Assembly (NCBI RefSeq): GCF_916618955.1
Contig: NZ_OU745390.1
Span: 5,262,001 to 5,326,000, forward strand
Length of the DNA stretch: 64,000 nt
Direction of reading: 5' to 3'
DNA from: Pseudomonas sp. Marseille-Q3773
GTDB lineage: Bacteria; Pseudomonadota; Gammaproteobacteria; Pseudomonadales; Pseudomonadaceae
How positions within the stretch are numbered: position 1 is the stretch's first letter; each line of letters begins with the position of its first letter. This document shows positions 38,723 through 48,172 of the stretch, in pieces. The position numbers and the translations under genes were made by a program. The notes below the pieces were generated by a model, which searched no databases, was not told where the DNA came from, and saw nothing but the letters and a program-made list of their open reading frames with translations.

Positions 38723-39054
38723 TGGCTAACGCACACGACACTCATCACGAAGGTAACCACGGCAGCGTCAAGTCGTACATGATCGGCTTCATCCTGTCGA
38801 TCATCCTGACGGCGATCCCGTTCGGCCTGGCCATGTCGCCAAGCCTGCCGAAGAACCTGACCGTTCTGATCATTGTTGCCATGGCCGTGATCCAGGTAGT
38901 CGTACACCTCGTGTACTTCCTGCACATGGACCGCTCGAAAGAGCAGCGCAACAACGTATCGACGTTCCTGTTCACCACTTTGGTGATCGCTCTGCTGGTC
39001 GGCCTGTCGCTGTGGATCATGTTCAGCATCCACTTCGAAATGTTGGCCAAGTGA
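38722..39054 (+). CDS. cyoD: Cytochrome bo3 ubiquinol oxidase subunit IV
   Basis: A 110-residue subunit with three membrane spans (about 20-38, 46-66 and 82-103). It assists assembly of the CuB site. The His-rich start (ANAHDTHHEGNHG) resembles that of CyoC. It overlaps cyoC by one base and is followed 12 bases later by cyoE. Confidence 0.96.
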   Translation: MANAHDTHHEGNHGSVKSYMIGFILSIILTAIPFGLAMSPSLPKNLTVLIIVAMAVIQVVVHLVYFLHMDRSKEQRNNVSTFLFTTLVIALLVGLSLWIMFSIHFEMLAK

Positions 39055-39065
39055 GGTAAGACTGC

Positions 39066-39953
39066 ATGTCCGTTAAGCACTTTATCCAAATCACCAAACC
39101 GGGGATCATTTTCGGTAACGTGCTTTCCGTGGCAGGCGGTTTCTTCCTTGCCGCGAAGGGCCATGTGGATTTCGCCCTGTTCCTGGCGGTGGTAGTGGGT
39201 ACTTCGCTGGTAGTCGCGTCCGGTTGCGTGTTCAACAACTGCATCGACCGCGACATCGACCAGAAGATGGAACGCACCAAGAACCGTGTCATGGTCCAGG
39301 GCGGCATGCCGCTGCCCCTCGCGCTGATCTACGCCACCCTGCTCGGGGTGGCGGGTTTCAGCCTGCTGTATGTCCAGGCCAACCCGCTGTCGGCGTTCTG
39401 TGCGCTGATCGGCTTTATCGTCTACGTCGGTTTCTACAGCCTGTGGCTGAAGCGTAAATCGGTGCACGGCACCCTGGTCGGCAGCCTGTCCGGTGCCATG
39501 CCTCCGGTGATCGGCTACTGCGCCGTGAGCAACAGCTTCGACCTGGCTGCGGTCACCCTGCTGGTGATGTTCAGCCTGTGGCAGATGCCGCACAGCTTTG
39601 CCATCGCGATCTTCCGCTTCAAGGATTACAGCGCAGCCAACATTCCGGTCCTGCCGGTGGCGCGCGGTGTCCTGGCGGCGAAGAAGCAGATCGTGCTGTA
39701 CGTGCTGGCCTTCGTCCTCGCCACCCTGATGCTGACCCTCGGCGGTTACGCCGGCCTCGGCTACCTGGCCGTGGCAGCCGCCATGGGCCTGTACTGGCTG
39801 TACATGGCCTGGGGTGGCTACAAGGCCGAGGACGACAGCAAGTGGGCGCGCAAGGTGTTCGGCTTCTCCATCCTCACTGTCACTGCGCTCAGCGTGATGA
39901 TGGGGGTGGACAGCCAGACCGCTGCGGACGTGCTGATGACTTACGCACGCTGA
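39066..39953 (+). CDS. cyoE: Protoheme IX farnesyltransferase
   Basis: A 295-residue UbiA-type prenyltransferase making haem O for CyoB. The first Asp-rich motif reads [18 protein letters not shown], and the second region holds [13 protein letters not shown]. About eight membrane spans. It closes the cyo operon and is followed by a strong terminator. Confidence 0.97.
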   Translation: MSVKHFIQITKPGIIFGNVLSVAGGFFLAAKGHVDFALFLAVVVGTSLVVASGCVFNNCIDRDIDQKMERTKNRVMVQGGMPLPLALIYATLLGVAGFSLLYVQANPLSAFCALIGFIVYVGFYSLWLKRKSVHGTLVGSLSGAMPPVIGYCAVSNSFDLAAVTLLVMFSLWQMPHSFAIAIFRFKDYSAANIPVLPVARGVLAAKKQIVLYVLAFVLATLMLTLGGYAGLGYLAVAAAMGLYWLYMAWGGYKAEDDSKWARKVFGFSILTVTALSVMMGVDSQTAADVLMTYAR

Positions 39954-39973
39954 GACTGCTGCCTGTTACACGA

Positions 39974-40003
39974 AAACCCCGGCCATGTGCCGGGGTTTTT
40001 TTA
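39974..40003 (+). terminator. Intrinsic terminator of the cyo operon
   Basis: Hairpin AAACCCCGGC-CATGT-GCCGGGGTTT followed by TTTT, 20 bases after the cyoE stop. Confidence 0.92.
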
Positions 40004-40020
40004 TGGGCGTTTTCCTGTGC

Positions 40021-40098
40021 CGGCCCTTTCACGGGTGAACCCGCTCCCACAGGTAAAGCGCTGTCCCCTGTGGGAGTGGGCGAGCCCGCGAAGAGGCC
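40021..40098. repeat. REP-like palindromes between cyoE and alaC
   Basis: CCGCTCCCACAGG and CCTGTGGGAGTGG are inverted copies with a short spacer, flanked by GGCCCTTTCACGGG and CCCGCGAAGAGGCC. This fills part of the 317-base gap. The rest, up to the alaC ribosome site (AGAGGAAGCC), is AT-rich promoter-like sequence (40110-40165) with no recognised operator. Confidence 0.65.
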
Positions 40099-40270
40099 AA
40101 GCCTGGAAACATAGATCTTTTATTTTCAAAAAATACATCTGAAAAGTTCTAATAAAACAGGAAATTGTCCTTTACAGGCATCCTGTTTCGGCACTATCTT
40201 CTGAATCAGGCCGCCACATCGGCCAACGTCGCTCGGACGGTTCCGGGCGCTTACGTACTCAGAGGAAGCC

Positions 40271-41479
40271 ATGGCCAACCCAGGTTCGCCGCGCCGCTTT
40301 GCGCGCATCGATCGTCTCCCCCCTTACGTCTTCAATATCACCGCCGAGCTCAAGATGGCTGCCCGCCGCCGTGGCGAGGACATCATCGATTTGAGCATGG
40401 GCAACCCCGATGGCGCCACGCCGCCGCACATCGTCGAAAAGCTGGTGCAGGTCGCCCAGCGTGAAGACACCCACGGCTATTCCACCTCTCGCGGTATTCC
40501 GCGCCTGCGCCGGGCCATTTCCAACTGGTACAAGGAACGCTACGAGGTCGACATCGACCCGGAAAGCGAAGCCATCGTCACCATCGGTTCGAAGGAAGGC
40601 CTGGCGCACCTGATGCTGGCCACGCTCGACCAGGGCGATACGGTGCTGGTGCCCAACCCCAGCTACCCGATCCACATCTACGGTGCGGTGATCGCCGGGG
40701 CCCAGGTGCGTTCGGTGCCGCTGGTGCCGGGCGTGGATTTCTTCAACGAGCTGGAGCGGGCCATTCGCGAGTCGATCCCCAAGCCGAAGATGATGATCCT
40801 TGGCTTCCCGTCCAACCCTACCGCGCAGTGCGTCGAGCTGGACTTCTTCGAGCGCGTGGTGGCCCTGGCCAAGCAGTATGGGGTTCTGGTGGTGCATGAC
40901 CTGGCCTATGCCGACATCGTCTACGACGGCTGGAAAGCACCGTCGATCATGCAGGTGCCGGGGGCCAAGGATATCGCCGTGGAATTCTTTACCCTGTCCA
41001 AGAGCTACAACATGGCCGGCTGGCGGATCGGCTTCATGGTCGGCAACCCGGAGCTGGTCAGTGCCCTGGCGCGGATCAAGAGCTATCACGACTACGGCAC
41101 CTTCACCCCGCTGCAGGTAGCCGCCATCGCTGCGCTGGAAGGTGACCAGCAATGCGTTCGCGACATTGCCGAACAGTATCGCCAGCGCCGCAACCTGCTG
41201 GTGAAAGGGCTGCACGAGCTGGGCTGGATGGTCGAGAACCCCAAGGCTTCGATGTACGTGTGGGCGAAGATCCCGCCGGAGTACGCGCACCTGGGTTCGC
41301 TGGAGTTTGCCAAGAAGCTGCTGGCCGAGGCCAAGGTGTGCGTATCGCCGGGGATCGGCTTCGGTGACTATGGTGATGACCACGTGCGCTTCGCCCTGAT
41401 CGAGAACCAGGACCGCATTCGCCAGGCGATCCGCGGGATACGGCAGATGTTCCGGGCCGATGGCCTGGCCCGCAGGTAA
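40271..41479 (+). CDS. alaC: Alanine aminotransferase
   Basis: A 402-residue PLP enzyme making alanine from pyruvate and glutamate. The N-terminus [20 protein letters not shown] and the block [15 protein letters not shown] are near-identical to E. coli AlaC as remembered. The PLP lysine is in [15 protein letters not shown], with the Asp/Tyr pair in [17 protein letters not shown] 40271 follows AGAGGAAGCC. It is a single-gene unit ended by a hairpin. Confidence 0.93.
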   Translation: MANPGSPRRFARIDRLPPYVFNITAELKMAARRRGEDIIDLSMGNPDGATPPHIVEKLVQVAQREDTHGYSTSRGIPRLRRAISNWYKERYEVDIDPESEAIVTIGSKEGLAHLMLATLDQGDTVLVPNPSYPIHIYGAVIAGAQVRSVPLVPGVDFFNELERAIRESIPKPKMMILGFPSNPTAQCVELDFFERVVALAKQYGVLVVHDLAYADIVYDGWKAPSIMQVPGAKDIAVEFFTLSKSYNMAGWRIGFMVGNPELVSALARIKSYHDYGTFTPLQVAAIAALEGDQQCVRDIAEQYRQRRNLLVKGLHELGWMVENPKASMYVWAKIPPEYAHLGSLEFAKKLLAEAKVCVSPGIGFGDYGDDHVRFALIENQDRIRQAIRGIRQMFRADGLARR

Positions 41480-41485
41480 TTGTTG

Positions 41486-41509
41486 TCGGGGCTGCAAAGC
41501 AGCCCCCGA
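41486..41509 (+). terminator. Hairpin after alaC
   Basis: TCGGGGCTGC-AAA-GCAGCCCCCGA directly follows the alaC stop; the T tract is weak (TTCC). Confidence 0.55.
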
Positions 41510-41596
41510 TTCCGCAGCAGGGGTGAGCTTTCCGCCTGCGTTCCCTCCGTAGGCAAACCTATCTTCAGCACTCATTTCTCACTACAGAGACTGCCC

Positions 41597-42724
41597 ATGA
41601 GTGTTTTCACCGCTTATTTCTGCGGTACCGGCTCCCACCGCTTCGACCATGCCAACCCCAACTTCTGGAACGGCGAGCTGGTATCTACCCTGGCCAGCAA
41701 CGATCAGGGCCGCGAGTTCGCCCACTGGATCGCCGTGGATGGCCCCGGCAGCGGCAACCTGCAGGATGACAGCCTGTTCGTCGAGCCCGGCGGCTATTTC
41801 AACTGGACCGGCCAGCTGTTTGGGCGTGGCTGGGAAGAGAACGTCAACCATGTGCTGCAGGTGATCAAAGGCGAAAGCAGCTGGCAGCGAACCAAGCTGA
41901 GCGAGCAAGAGTACCAGCGCCTGAAAGATGCCGGGGTTGCTGTTCCGGACCCTTCTTCCACCGCGTCCTGGTTCTGGCGCACCTATGACTATGGTGACCG
42001 CCACCCGACGCCCCAGGAACTGCAGGAACGGATCATCAGCATGTTCCGCAAGCCGCGCATTCCGACTCAAGTCAATCTGGTTGGCTGGAGCAGAGGAGGG
42101 ATAAGCTGCCACATGCTGGCCAATGCCATGGCTCAGGATCCGGTGTTGCGTGGCGTACCCGTGAACATCTTCACCATCGATCCGGTGCCCGGGGTCGGCA
42201 ATGTCCAGGCCGAGCGCGTGACCTTGGCGGATAACGTCAGAGAATACGTAGGTTTCTACTCGCGCGATGAGCGCTCCAAAGGTTTTGCCTGTGTTGTTCC
42301 TTCGGTCGCAAGCGGGACGCAGATCAGCATCTACCCCATGCCAGGCCGCCATGCCACGCTCGTCGGCAACGCATCGGCGGATGGTGCCGGTGCCGGCGAG
42401 GTGCTGGTGGAACCGGGGCTGATCGTTCGTCATTTCGCCGAGGTCTGCCTGACCCGCTGGGGCGCGCAGCTCGACAAGCGCCTGGCCCTGGACGACAGCC
42501 AGTTGATGAAATATCACCAGGTGATGGCGGCAGCGGATAGCCAATATCAGGCCATGCGCAGCAAGTCCTACACCGTACTCACCGAGGGTGAGACGAACGA
42601 CCGCCTGGTGCACTGCGGCGAAGCGCGCACCTACTTCAGCCAAGTACAGGGCGGTGATTATGACCCGAGCGCAGGGCTTGCTCTGCAGCGCGTGGATGCC
42701 GCGACCTACAAGGCGATCTGCTGA
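41597..42724 (+). CDS. Alpha/beta-hydrolase with GWSRG nucleophile (T6SS lipase-like)
   Basis: A 375-residue protein. FTAYFCGTGSHRFDHANPNF at the N-terminus and VNLVGWSRGGISCHMLANAM at about 165-184 place a nucleophilic serine in a GxSRG elbow, the pattern of Tle/DUF2235-type (phospho)lipases. A later IDPVPGVGN gives the probable acidic residue, and HATLVGN contains a candidate His. No signal peptide, so export would need a dedicated system; no vgrG, hcp or immunity gene is adjacent. Enzyme function is supported by the motif, the T6SS link is inference. Start ATG 41597; the longer frame is unconserved. Confidence 0.65.
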   Translation: MSVFTAYFCGTGSHRFDHANPNFWNGELVSTLASNDQGREFAHWIAVDGPGSGNLQDDSLFVEPGGYFNWTGQLFGRGWEENVNHVLQVIKGESSWQRTKLSEQEYQRLKDAGVAVPDPSSTASWFWRTYDYGDRHPTPQELQERIISMFRKPRIPTQVNLVGWSRGGISCHMLANAMAQDPVLRGVPVNIFTIDPVPGVGNVQAERVTLADNVREYVGFYSRDERSKGFACVVPSVASGTQISIYPMPGRHATLVGNASADGAGAGEVLVEPGLIVRHFAEVCLTRWGAQLDKRLALDDSQLMKYHQVMAAADSQYQAMRSKSYTVLTEGETNDRLVHCGEARTYFSQVQGGDYDPSAGLALQRVDAATYKAIC

Positions 42725-42732
42725 CAAAAATG

Positions 42733-42758
42733 GGCGATCGGCAGCGCTGCCGGTCGCC
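42733..42758 (+). terminator. Terminator-like hairpin after the hydrolase gene
   Basis: GGCGATCGGCAG-CG-CTGCCGGTCGCC forms a long stem eight bases after the stop, followed by TTTGG. Confidence 0.7.
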
Positions 42759-42883
42759 TTTGGCAGGCCGCCGGATCAGCGGCAAATATTTTTGCGTTGC
42801 CCCCCTATCCAGCAGCCCCGGCTTGGATTGAAAATGGCGCCGCGGGCCAGCCCCGATAACAACAACCTTCCCTCCGTGCCATC

Positions 42884-43267
42884 ATGTCCGAATATAACCC
42901 TTGCCTTGACTGCGGCGCCTGCTGCGGGTACTTCCGTGTGTCCTTCTTCTGGGGCGAATGCCAGTCTTCCGGCGGCCTGGTACCGGACGACCTGGTGGTA
43001 CAGATCAATCCCACCCGTGTTGCCATGATCGGCACTGACGCCAAACCCTGCCGCTGTATCAGCCTGCAGGGCGAGATCGGCCAGCAGGTGGCATGTACCA
43101 TCTACGCCAACCGCTCCAGCCCCTGCCGCGAGTTCGAAGCGTCGTGGGTAGGTGGGGTACACAACCCCAGCTGTGACGATGCGCGGGCAGCATATGGGCT
43201 GCCACCGCTGACACCGCCAGGGGCCAATGAGCCGCATTGGCCGGATGACGGCGCCGAGGTGGCCTGA
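42884..43267 (+). CDS. YkgJ family cysteine cluster protein
   Basis: A 127-residue protein. PCLDCGACCGYFRV supplies CxxCxxCC-type cysteines, with additional ones in CRCISLQ, VACTIYANR and SPCREFEAS. This suggests metal binding of the YkgJ type; function unknown. It is shorter than the 244-residue relative at 28700-29434, so the window holds two members. Start ATG 42884. Confidence 0.85.
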   Translation: MSEYNPCLDCGACCGYFRVSFFWGECQSSGGLVPDDLVVQINPTRVAMIGTDAKPCRCISLQGEIGQQVACTIYANRSSPCREFEASWVGGVHNPSCDDARAAYGLPPLTPPGANEPHWPDDGAEVA

Positions 43268-43355
43268 ACGCCAGCCTGCGCCGGCCACCCGGATGCCTGA
43301 ACCGTGCGCTTGACGTTAAACTGTCATTTCCCCAGCCATGGACAGGAGATCCGGC

Positions 43356-43919
43356 GTGACCCCACCCCGCAGTTTCCCCAGTGACCTCTGCCTAGACAGC
43401 CCGCGTCTGCAATTGCGCCCCATGCGCCATGCCGATGCAGCGCAATGGCTGGCGATCATGGCCGACCCCGAGGTCATGCGCTATTGGCACCATGCTCCCT
43501 GGCAAGACCTGGCCGAAGCCGAAAGCGCCCTGGCCGCTGATCGTGAAGCCTATGCCAACGGTGACCAGCTCAAGCTGGGCATGTACCGGCGCGACAACGG
43601 TGAACTGATCGGTATGGTACAGCTGTTCAACATCGACGATGTCTCGCGTCGTGGCGAGATCGGTTATTGCCTGGCCAGCGCAATGCAGGGCCGAGGCTAC
43701 ATGGACGAGGCGCTGACCTGCTTCATCGACTACCTCGCCCACACCCTGCACATGCGCCGGCTGGAAGGCGAAATCGACCCACGAAACCAAGGCTCGGCAC
43801 GTACCCTCGAACGCCAGGGCTTCGTGCTCGAAGGTACCCTGCGCGCGCGCTGGTGCGTGGCTGGCGAGCTGTCCGATTCCGGTATCTATGGCCTGCTGCT
43901 GGAGCCGCCGGTTGCCTGA
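43356..43919 (+). CDS. GNAT family N-acetyltransferase (RimJ/RimL-like)
   Basis: A 187-residue acetyltransferase of the Acetyltransf_3 type: RLQLRPMRHADAAQWLAIM at the start, the acceptor region GMVQLFNIDDVSRRGEIGYCLA, and the acetyl-CoA loop region MQGRGYMDEAL, with the typical NQGSARTLERQGFVLEGTLR near the end. The substrate is unknown. GTG 43356 has AGGAG seven bases upstream; ATG 43338 has no Shine-Dalgarno and was rejected. Confidence 0.88.
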   Translation: MTPPRSFPSDLCLDSPRLQLRPMRHADAAQWLAIMADPEVMRYWHHAPWQDLAEAESALAADREAYANGDQLKLGMYRRDNGELIGMVQLFNIDDVSRRGEIGYCLASAMQGRGYMDEALTCFIDYLAHTLHMRRLEGEIDPRNQGSARTLERQGFVLEGTLRARWCVAGELSDSGIYGLLLEPPVA

Positions 43920-43967
43920 CCGCATGACGTCCCATCGAAGGTTTGGAAGCGGGGCAGGGGCTGGGTT

Positions 43968-44543
43968 ATGGTCACAGCCTGTTCCCTTCCCCAGGTATGT
44001 CCCTTGCCCGTTTTCTACCTGAGCGCCAGCTTGCTGCTGTACCTGCTCGCACTGTTCTTCGATGGCGCGCTGATGAGTGGCGACCGTCACATGCCCGCCT
44101 TGCAGATGCTGTTGTATGGGCCATGGGGCCTGCCTTTCGGGATGTATCAGTGGTTCGCCAACCCATTGCTGGCGCTGGCGATCCTGGCCCATCGGCGGTT
44201 CCGTCGGCTGGCGCTCCTGGCCGGCCTGGTTGCGCTATACCTGGCTGCCAGCAGTTTCGGAATTGACCGCTTGCCGGACAACCAGAGCTACGCCTTTCAT
44301 GAGCGTACCGGCTTTGGTGCCGGGTTCTACCTGTGGCTGGCGGCGATGATGGTGTTCTGCCTGGGGCAGGCCTGGTATTGCTGGAAGGCGCGCAGTGCCG
44401 CCGATATGCCGGGTTGGAGCTGGCTGGACGTGGTGCTGGTTGCGGCGTTGGGCGTGGCGTTCTATGCCGCGACGCAGATGCCGACGTTGCGCTTTGAGCC
44501 GGGCAGGGTGCTGATGCCGCAAGAGCAGCCGCAGACGCTTTGA
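43968..44543 (+). CDS. Putative four-span membrane protein
   Basis: A 191-residue protein of unknown function with hydrophobic spans at about residues 15-33, 60-72, 82-96, 118-136 and 152-165, separated by short charged loops. No family was recognised. It lies 20 bases before the LprI-like gene and is likely co-transcribed. The start is uncertain: ATG 43968 has a GGGG run upstream, and a later TTG near 44004 would remove the first 12 residues. Confidence 0.55.
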   Translation: MVTACSLPQVCPLPVFYLSASLLLYLLALFFDGALMSGDRHMPALQMLLYGPWGLPFGMYQWFANPLLALAILAHRRFRRLALLAGLVALYLAASSFGIDRLPDNQSYAFHERTGFGAGFYLWLAAMMVFCLGQAWYCWKARSAADMPGWSWLDVVLVAALGVAFYAATQMPTLRFEPGRVLMPQEQPQTL

Positions 44544-44563
44544 AATCCACAAGGAGAGTTTGC

Positions 44564-44950
44564 ATGATCAAGCATTACCTGACCGGCCTGGCATTGGCCT
44601 GCTCGCTGTCATCGGCAATGGCCGATGACTACACGGCGACCTATGGCAAGTGCATGGACAAGGCGTCCAGCACCGTGGCCATGAGTGAATGCATCAAGGC
44701 TGAAACGCAGGTGCAGGACCAGCGCCTGAACCGGGTGTACAAGCAACTGATGGGCAAGCTCGATGCCGGGCAGCAGAAGCGCCTGCGGGATGTGCAGCGT
44801 ACGTGGCTGGCTTACCGCGATGGCAATTGCCAGTTCCATGTGCAGGCCAGTGGCGGAACCATGGCGCAGCTGGAAGGCGGGTCCTGTGTGATGGACATGA
44901 CCCGCGACCGGGCGGCGGAGCTGGAACGCGTGCTCAGCCCTGGGCAGTAA
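44564..44950 (+). CDS. DUF1311/LprI family periplasmic protein
   Basis: A 128-residue exported protein: signal peptide (MIKHYLTGLALACSLSSAMA), then a helical domain with conserved cysteines (KCMDKASSTVAMSECI, GNCQF, GSCVMDM). The repeat WLAYRDGNCQF and MTRDRAAELE match the LprI lysozyme-inhibitor-like family, although inhibition is not shown for most members. ATG 44564 follows AAGGAGAGTTTGC. Confidence 0.85.
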   Translation: MIKHYLTGLALACSLSSAMADDYTATYGKCMDKASSTVAMSECIKAETQVQDQRLNRVYKQLMGKLDAGQQKRLRDVQRTWLAYRDGNCQFHVQASGGTMAQLEGGSCVMDMTRDRAAELERVLSPGQ

Positions 44951-44977
44951 GGCCATGTCCGAGGTGACTGGCGCCGT

Positions 44978-45020
44978 TGCAGGAGCGGCCTTGTGCCGCG
45001 AAAGGGCCGCTCCTACAGGT
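44978..45020. repeat. REP-like hairpin
   Basis: TGCAGGAGCGGCC and GGCCGCTCCTACA are inverted across a 17-base spacer between the LprI-like gene and convergent selU. Same repeat family as at 50600-50684. Confidence 0.7.
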
Positions 45021-45043
45021 ATTGCAGTGCCCTTGAGGCAGCT

Positions 45044-46156
45044 TCAGCTGCGCGGTTGGCGTAGCGCCCGTGCCTTGAGGTACTCGCGCACTTCCACGGC
45101 ATCCCCGGCAAACTCGATGCGCTCGGCCTTGGCTGCGCGCTGGTAGGCGTACATCGGGTCGTAATACTCGTTCAGCAAGCCTTCGATCCAGCCGCGGTGC
45201 AGGTCCACCGCGCCACTGCGCTGCTGCTCCTCAAGGGCAAGGCGGAGGATTTCCGACAGCCGCTGATAGCGCTCTCCGCCCAAGCGCTTGTGGATGTTGG
45301 CCATGCTCTGCAGCAGGCGTTCGCTGAACAGCCGAGGGCCGTCTTCTTCGCCATGCACACTGACGAACTCGGCGCTGAGGTTGATCACGTAGTCGCGCAG
45401 AATCCGTTCTACCCGGTTGGCGAAGCTGTCTTCCAGCCATACCAGCGGATACTGCTGCATACCCTGGTACAGCTCCAGCGGCACCGTGCAACTGCCTACG
45501 ATGCGGCCTTCATCTTCCAGTACGAACTGCTCGATGCCACGGGCGCGCTTCTTCAGCACGTCGATGGCCAACTTGTTTTCGAAGTCGATCTGCGCCGGCT
45601 GCGCAGTGGCGCGTTTGCCGAAGCTGGAGCCGCGATGGTTGGCGTGGCCTTCCAGGTCGAGCACGTTGTCCAGCTGGTGCAGCACATCGGTCTTGCCGGT
45701 GCCGGTCAGGCCGCCAACCAGCACGAAATCACATTGCTCCACTGCCTGCTGGGTGGTTTCCAGCAGGAAGGTACGCATGGCCTTGTAGCCACCTTTGACC
45801 CGCGGGTAATGGATGCCCGCTTCATCACGCAGCCAGCCCTGCACGATCTGCGAGCGCAAGCCACCACGGAAGCAGTACAGGTAACCCTGCGGGTGAGCCT
45901 GGGCAAACGCCGCCCAGGCCTCCAGGCGGGCTTGCTTGGTGGCGCCACTGACCAACTGGTGGCCCAGGGCGATGGCGGCGGCCTGGCCTTGCTGCTTGTA
46001 GCAGGTACCCACCCTCTGGCGTTCCTGATCGGTCATCAGCGGCAGGTTGACGACGCCGGGGAAGGCGCCCTTGGCAAATTCGATGGGGGCGCGCATGTCC
46101 ATCATCGGCACGTCATCGAGGAACAGCTGGCGGAAGTCGGTGCAGTCGGAGCGCAT
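45044..46156 (-). CDS. selU: tRNA 2-selenouridine synthase
   Basis: A 370-residue enzyme (MnmH/YbbB) replacing sulfur with selenium in 2-thiouridine at tRNA position 34 using selenophosphate. The N-terminal rhodanese domain carries the catalytic cysteine in [12 protein letters not shown] (about C94); a P-loop GGLTGTGKT follows (about 148-156). ATG 46156 overlaps the selD stop by one base, giving a coupled selD-selU pair. No selA/selB is seen in the window. Confidence 0.96.
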   Translation of the reverse strand: MRSDCTDFRQLFLDDVPMMDMRAPIEFAKGAFPGVVNLPLMTDQERQRVGTCYKQQGQAAAIALGHQLVSGATKQARLEAWAAFAQAHPQGYLYCFRGGLRSQIVQGWLRDEAGIHYPRVKGGYKAMRTFLLETTQQAVEQCDFVLVGGLTGTGKTDVLHQLDNVLDLEGHANHRGSSFGKRATAQPAQIDFENKLAIDVLKKRARGIEQFVLEDEGRIVGSCTVPLELYQGMQQYPLVWLEDSFANRVERILRDYVINLSAEFVSVHGEEDGPRLFSERLLQSMANIHKRLGGERYQRLSEILRLALEEQQRSGAVDLHRGWIEGLLNEYYDPMYAYQRAAKAERIEFAGDAVEVREYLKARALRQPRS

Positions 46157-47190
46157 CAGATCACCTCGACCGCGTGGCTCTGTCGCTCGACCAACTGGCC
46201 GATCGCTGCCAATTGCAGGCCCAGCCCGGCGGCTTCGGCGAGGAACTCGGCTTCCCCGTCCGGGGTGACCGCCACCAGCAGGCCGCCGCTGGTTTGCGGG
46301 TCGCACAGCAGGTGCTTCTGGTCGTCAGTGAGGGTGCCGATCTTGTGCCCGTAGCTGTCGAAGTTGCGCAGGGTACCGCCGGGGATGCAGCCCTCGGCCA
46401 GGTAGTGTTCGACACTCGGCAGCCGCGGCACAGCGGAATAGTTCAGGTGCGCGGTGAGGCCACTGCCTTCGGCCAGTTCCACCAAGTGGCCGAGCAGGCC
46501 AAAGCCGGTGACGTCGGTCATCGCCTTGACCCCGTCCAGCTTGCCGAAGCGGCTGCCGGGGGTGTTGAGGGTGCACATCCAGTCACGGGCCAGGCCCTGG
46601 TCCTGTGCGCGCAGCTTGGCCTTTTTCTCGGCGGTGGTGAGGATGCCGATGCCCAGCGGCTTGGTCAGGTACAGGCGGCAGCCTGCGCTGGCGGTATCGT
46701 TGCGCTTGAGGTGGCGCTTGTTCACCACGCCAGTGACGGCCAGGCCGAAGATTGGCTCGGGAGCATCGATGGAGTGGCCGCCGGCCAGCGGGATGCCGGC
46801 TTCGGCGCACACCGCACGGCCACCGCGAATCACTTCGCGGGCCACTTCCGGCGGCAGCACGTTGACTGGCCAGCCGAGAATGGCGATGGCCATCAGCGGG
46901 TCGCCGCCCATGGCATAGATGTCGCTGATGGCGTTGGTGGCGGCGATGCGGCCAAAGTCGTACGGGTCATCGACGATCGGCATGAAGAAGTCGGTGGTCG
47001 AGACCACGCCGCGCTCGTCGTCCAGCGCATACACGGCAGCGTCGTCGCGCGAAGCGTTGCCGACCCACAGCTTCGGGTCCAGGGCCTGGGCGCCGCTTTC
47101 GGCGAGGATCACATCCAGCACCTTGGGGGAGATCTTGCAGCCACAGCCGGCACCATGGCTGTACTGGGTCAGGCGAATCGGCTCGCTCAT
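46156..47190 (-). CDS. selD: Selenide, water dikinase (selenophosphate synthetase)
   Basis: A 344-residue enzyme making selenophosphate from selenide and ATP. The N-terminal active site reads HGAGCGCK, with Cys17 in the place sometimes filled by selenocysteine. AIR-synthase-like domains follow, with [15 protein letters not shown] and [11 protein letters not shown]. It feeds SelU directly downstream. The divergent transporter 128 bases away probably supplies the selenium. Confidence 0.97.
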   Translation of the reverse strand: MSEPIRLTQYSHGAGCGCKISPKVLDVILAESGAQALDPKLWVGNASRDDAAVYALDDERGVVSTTDFFMPIVDDPYDFGRIAATNAISDIYAMGGDPLMAIAILGWPVNVLPPEVAREVIRGGRAVCAEAGIPLAGGHSIDAPEPIFGLAVTGVVNKRHLKRNDTASAGCRLYLTKPLGIGILTTAEKKAKLRAQDQGLARDWMCTLNTPGSRFGKLDGVKAMTDVTGFGLLGHLVELAEGSGLTAHLNYSAVPRLPSVEHYLAEGCIPGGTLRNFDSYGHKIGTLTDDQKHLLCDPQTSGGLLVAVTPDGEAEFLAEAAGLGLQLAAIGQLVERQSHAVEVI

Positions 47191-47317
47191 GTGTACCTCG
47201 GCAGGTCAAATTATTGCGCGATTGTAGCAAAGCTGGCCTTTGCGCCCGCGCCTCTTATAATTCCCGTGGTCGGCGCAAAGGGCCGGCCTTTCCCCGCTAT
47301 TGAACCGGAGAACACCC

Positions 47318-48172
47318 ATGCTCAAACGCCCACTGGCGCTCGCCGCCGGCCTCGTGCTGTCCTGCTGTGCCGTTGTCGTGCAGGCTGCTGAAACCCTGCG
47401 GGTCAGCGCCATTCCCGACGAAGCGCCGACCGAACTGCAGCGCAAGTTCAAGCCGTTGGGCGAATACCTGGCCAGGCAGCTGGGCATGGAAGTGAAGTTC
47501 GTGCCGGTTGCCGACTACCCGGCAGTGGTCGAGTCGCTGGCCTCCGACCGCCTCGATCTGGCCTGGCTGGGTGGTTTCACCTTCGTCCAGGTACACCTGA
47601 AGGACCCGACCGCCACGCCGCTGGTACAGCGTGAGCAGGATGCCCAGTTCACCTCCAAGTTCATCACCGCCAACCCCGACGTGAAAAGCCTGGCCGACCT
47701 CAAGGGCAAGTCGTTTGCCTTCGGTTCCATCTCGTCCACCTCGGGCAGCCTGATGCCGCGTTACTTCATGCTCAAGCAGGACGACATCAAGCCTGAAGAC
47801 TACTTCAGCCGAGTGGCCTATTCCGGCGCCCACGATGCCACCGTGGCCTGGGTGCAAGCCGGCAAGGTCGATGGCGGCGTGCTCAACGCCAGTGTCTGGC
47901 AGAAGTTGGTCGATGCCGGCAAGGTCGATACCGCCAAGGTAAAGGTGTTCGCCACCACCCCGACCTACTTCGACTACAACTGGACCGTGCGCGGCAACAT
48001 GGACCCGGCGCTGAAAGAAAAGATCAAGAAGGCATTCCTCGACCTCGACCCGGCCAACCCGGAGCACAAGGCCATTCTCGACCTGCAGGCCGCCAGCCGT
48101 TTCATCGAGACCAAGCCTGAGAACTACGTGGGCACCGAGCAGGCTGCGCGCGAGGCCGGCCTGCTCAAGTGA
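47318..48172 (+). CDS. PhnD-like binding protein of a probable selenium-oxyanion ABC transporter
   Basis: A 284-residue periplasmic protein with a signal peptide (MLKRPLALAAGLVLSCCAVV, then VQAAETL). The PhnD-type fold shows VADYPAVVESLASDRLDLAW and YSGAHDATVAWVQAGKVDGG. The family binds phosphonate/phosphite-type oxyanions; a branch next to selD is annotated in databases as putative selenate transporters. Its position divergent from selD-selU supports selenium rather than phosphonate, which is inference. It overlaps the ATPase gene (GTGA). Confidence 0.88.
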   Translation: MLKRPLALAAGLVLSCCAVVVQAAETLRVSAIPDEAPTELQRKFKPLGEYLARQLGMEVKFVPVADYPAVVESLASDRLDLAWLGGFTFVQVHLKDPTATPLVQREQDAQFTSKFITANPDVKSLADLKGKSFAFGSISSTSGSLMPRYFMLKQDDIKPEDYFSRVAYSGAHDATVAWVQAGKVDGGVLNASVWQKLVDAGKVDTAKVKVFATTPTYFDYNWTVRGNMDPALKEKIKKAFLDLDPANPEHKAILDLQAASRFIETKPENYVGTEQAAREAGLLK

